From Piper betle (Eukaryota > Streptophyta > Magnoliopsida > Piperales > Piperaceae): 64,000 nt of DNA. The notes beneath the pieces are model-generated. The model was not told the origin of the DNA and made no database searches. It saw only the letters and a program-made list of their open reading frames with translations. Positions 62,319 through 64,000 of this stretch are shown here, piece after piece. The stretch is from the NCBI GenBank assembly GCA_033002965.1, contig JAURVB010003251.1:1-64000 (forward strand). The letters run 5' to 3'. A program made the translations under genes and the position numbers. Every line of letters begins with the position of its first letter. Position 1 is the first letter of the stretch.

Positions 62319-64000
62319 CGACGCCCGATCAGACAAGCCAACCGACCTCGACCGATTCGCCGCCACCACCGTTGGGCCAAGCTTGATGAGCAGGTGCTAA
62401 CCCATAGCCCCATTACCGGAAAAATTGCAGAAAAGCTGGAAACTACAAGAAATTATCAAAAAACCAGATTACCTGGAATTCACCAGATTTTTTACCGAAC
62501 TTAGCCCGTTAAATTTAATTAAACTTCGGATGTTGTCGAGTGCCAAATTCAAGTTCCGAGATACGCGATCAAATCCTAACCGGTCATCGATTAATATCAC
62601 CGACGACGTGAGATATAATTACCTTCGATTTAATTATTTAAAATTAATAATTGTTATTATGACATGTTAGGATTGATTATTTATTGTAATGAATGCCTGA
62701 TTGCGAATAAAGTGATGATTTGTATGATTTGATTGATATTGAATGAATATTAATGATCTAATTAGGTAAATCAAATCTTAACATGCTAGTTAACTGCAAT
62801 GTAACTTAGAAAAACATATTAAAATCAGTGTGAATAGGATGAGCTAGGGATATTTTTATTGTGATGAGGATTGTTGTATTTGATTGATGATTATTGTATT
62901 GTGAGTGTGATGTACATGATAAGTTTGATGTATCATTTAGTTAGTAGACATTAGCTTTTAGATTTGATATGTAGGTATAGAATAGGATCTCGCCGTCTAA
63001 GTGCGAGGACACGCTCGGAACTTGTGTCAGGTCTGTTTAAGACTTGTTCCCTGTTTTACGCTCTATTTTATTGTATATTTATTTTATTACTTAGAGGACG
63101 AATTGAGTGACGTTTTATTGGATCCTACTTAACTCAGACCATTTAATCAACCGATTTTTCGGATTAATAACCTTCGAGGATGAGATCACTAGAGTTTGAT
63201 TTCGAAAATAAGATCCATCGTAATTTGCTTTCGGGCATATTATATAAATCCCTTCCTATTTCAGTGGTTCCAAAGATGGGAAAATTAGCTCGCACGTATC
63301 ATGAGCTGGTGTGCATGCACGTCTAAACTTATTGTTCAAAGGGTAATAAAGGCCTAAAAGAATTATGGAGGAAAGAAGAGGGCTTAACATATACTGGTTT
63401 CAAAGGAATATAAAAATGAGAAAATGCTGAGAGAGACATTAGATTACTCAGTTCAGGACGCTATTAGGTCTGCAGCATGTAGTTCCTCAGTAGATGCCCT
63501 TAGGAATGTTCAAGGGAAGTATAAAAATATTTTTATTCAAAATGAGAGACAACTCTCATTTGTTAGTTTGTTATGTAATATTTTTAGACTAATAACACTC
63601 ATTACTCACGTTATATATATATATATATATATATGAAGATTAAATACGAGATACACTGGCTTGGACAGAATGTTTGTTTTATCTGTTTTGGTTGTTTGTT
63701 ATGTTTACTATGAAAATAAAATTCTTGTGATGAAATTGCTGATATAAAGGGGATATGATGTAGATTTTGGTAAATAGAAATGAATAGTGATAATATAATC
63801 TAAAATATATATATTAGTGTGCAGATTGAATAATAAAATTAGAAATGAGATTGAACAGGTGGGTCAAGACCCAAAACGTAAAATATTTTGTTGCGGTTGA
63901 ATTAAATATTTATGTGAAAAATATAATATAATGGATGTATGTGGATTTCTATATATATATATATACAGGTTGATTTGATAAGGTGGCCCCTAATTGTATT
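62319..64000 (+). mobile_element. 3' part of the split LTR, running off the window
   Basis: Continues the LTR broken at 59439: GAGATATAATTACCTTCGAT, GTAGGTATAGAATAGGATCTC, GGACGAATTGAGTGACG, GGATTAATAACCTTCGAGGA and, at the window end, GGTGGCCCCTAATTGTATT, the hairpin block near the 3' end of the family. A deletion has removed part of the middle (around 63260-63330). A (TA)n tract lies at about 63613-63634. The 3' terminus lies beyond the window. Confidence 0.7.

Noticed and set aside
1..64000. CRISPR array, bacterial operon, or novel defence gene cluster
   Set aside because: Introns, plant gene families and plant retroelements throughout; no regularly spaced repeats of CRISPR type and no functional clustering of the genes.

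Overview
The window is a nuclear segment of a flowering plant. Genes have GT-AG introns and plant-only families (MLO, SKIP35, ARGOS/OSR, KMD-type F-box kelch, UGT83A-type glycosyltransferase, plant PDX2). Intergenic DNA is very AT-rich and carries nested retroelement remains. Two intron-poor genes (KMD-like, LYR protein) are strongly GC-rich against an AT-rich background. That would fit a non-grass monocot or an early-diverging angiosperm, but the species cannot be fixed from sequence alone.

Layout. 1-6.6 kb: nested retroelement pile, with an inverted 2.96-kb solo LTR inside a second LTR of the same family. 7.9-10.3 kb (-): six-exon gene for a 154-aa plant protein of unknown function. 11.8-13.1 kb (-): decayed UDP-glycosyltransferase, followed by a decayed tRNA-Phe. 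13.5-19 kb: gene-poor. 19.2-21.2 kb (+): ARGOS-like organ-size gene. 23.2-26.1 kb (-): SKIP35 ankyrin protein. 29.1 kb (+): LYR-motif protein. 29.9-33.2 kb (-): 14-exon MLO gene. 34.3-35.0 kb: hAT-like non-autonomous element. 35-42.9 kb: gene-poor. 43.0-47.9 kb: GC-rich foldback element interrupted by a 2.87-kb solo LTR. 48.3-49.2 kb: second hAT-like element. 51.8-53.0 kb (+): KMD-type F-box/kelch gene. 53.9-57.1 kb (-): PDX2, the glutaminase subunit of vitamin B6 synthesis. 58.2-58.6 kb (-): small J-domain-like gene. 58.7-64 kb: second nested LTR pile with the same design as the first.

The genes are ordinary housekeeping, growth and stress genes. They do not form a cluster, and I see no new enzymatic or defence system. 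The notable signals lie elsewhere. First, one LTR family forms three copies with clear termini and GC-only 5-bp duplications (CGCCG, GGGGG, CCGGC), twice nested in inverted orientation inside its own kind. Second, a block of about 150 bp ending in a GACTCGAG-type palindrome is shared by the LTRs and the hAT-like elements, and its palindromic end also by the foldback; it sits at an AT-to-GC switch. Third, five of the seven multi-residue protein genes carry single-base reading-frame breaks. Most fall at mononucleotide runs and each is put right by one base, which points to assembly indels rather than true gene loss.
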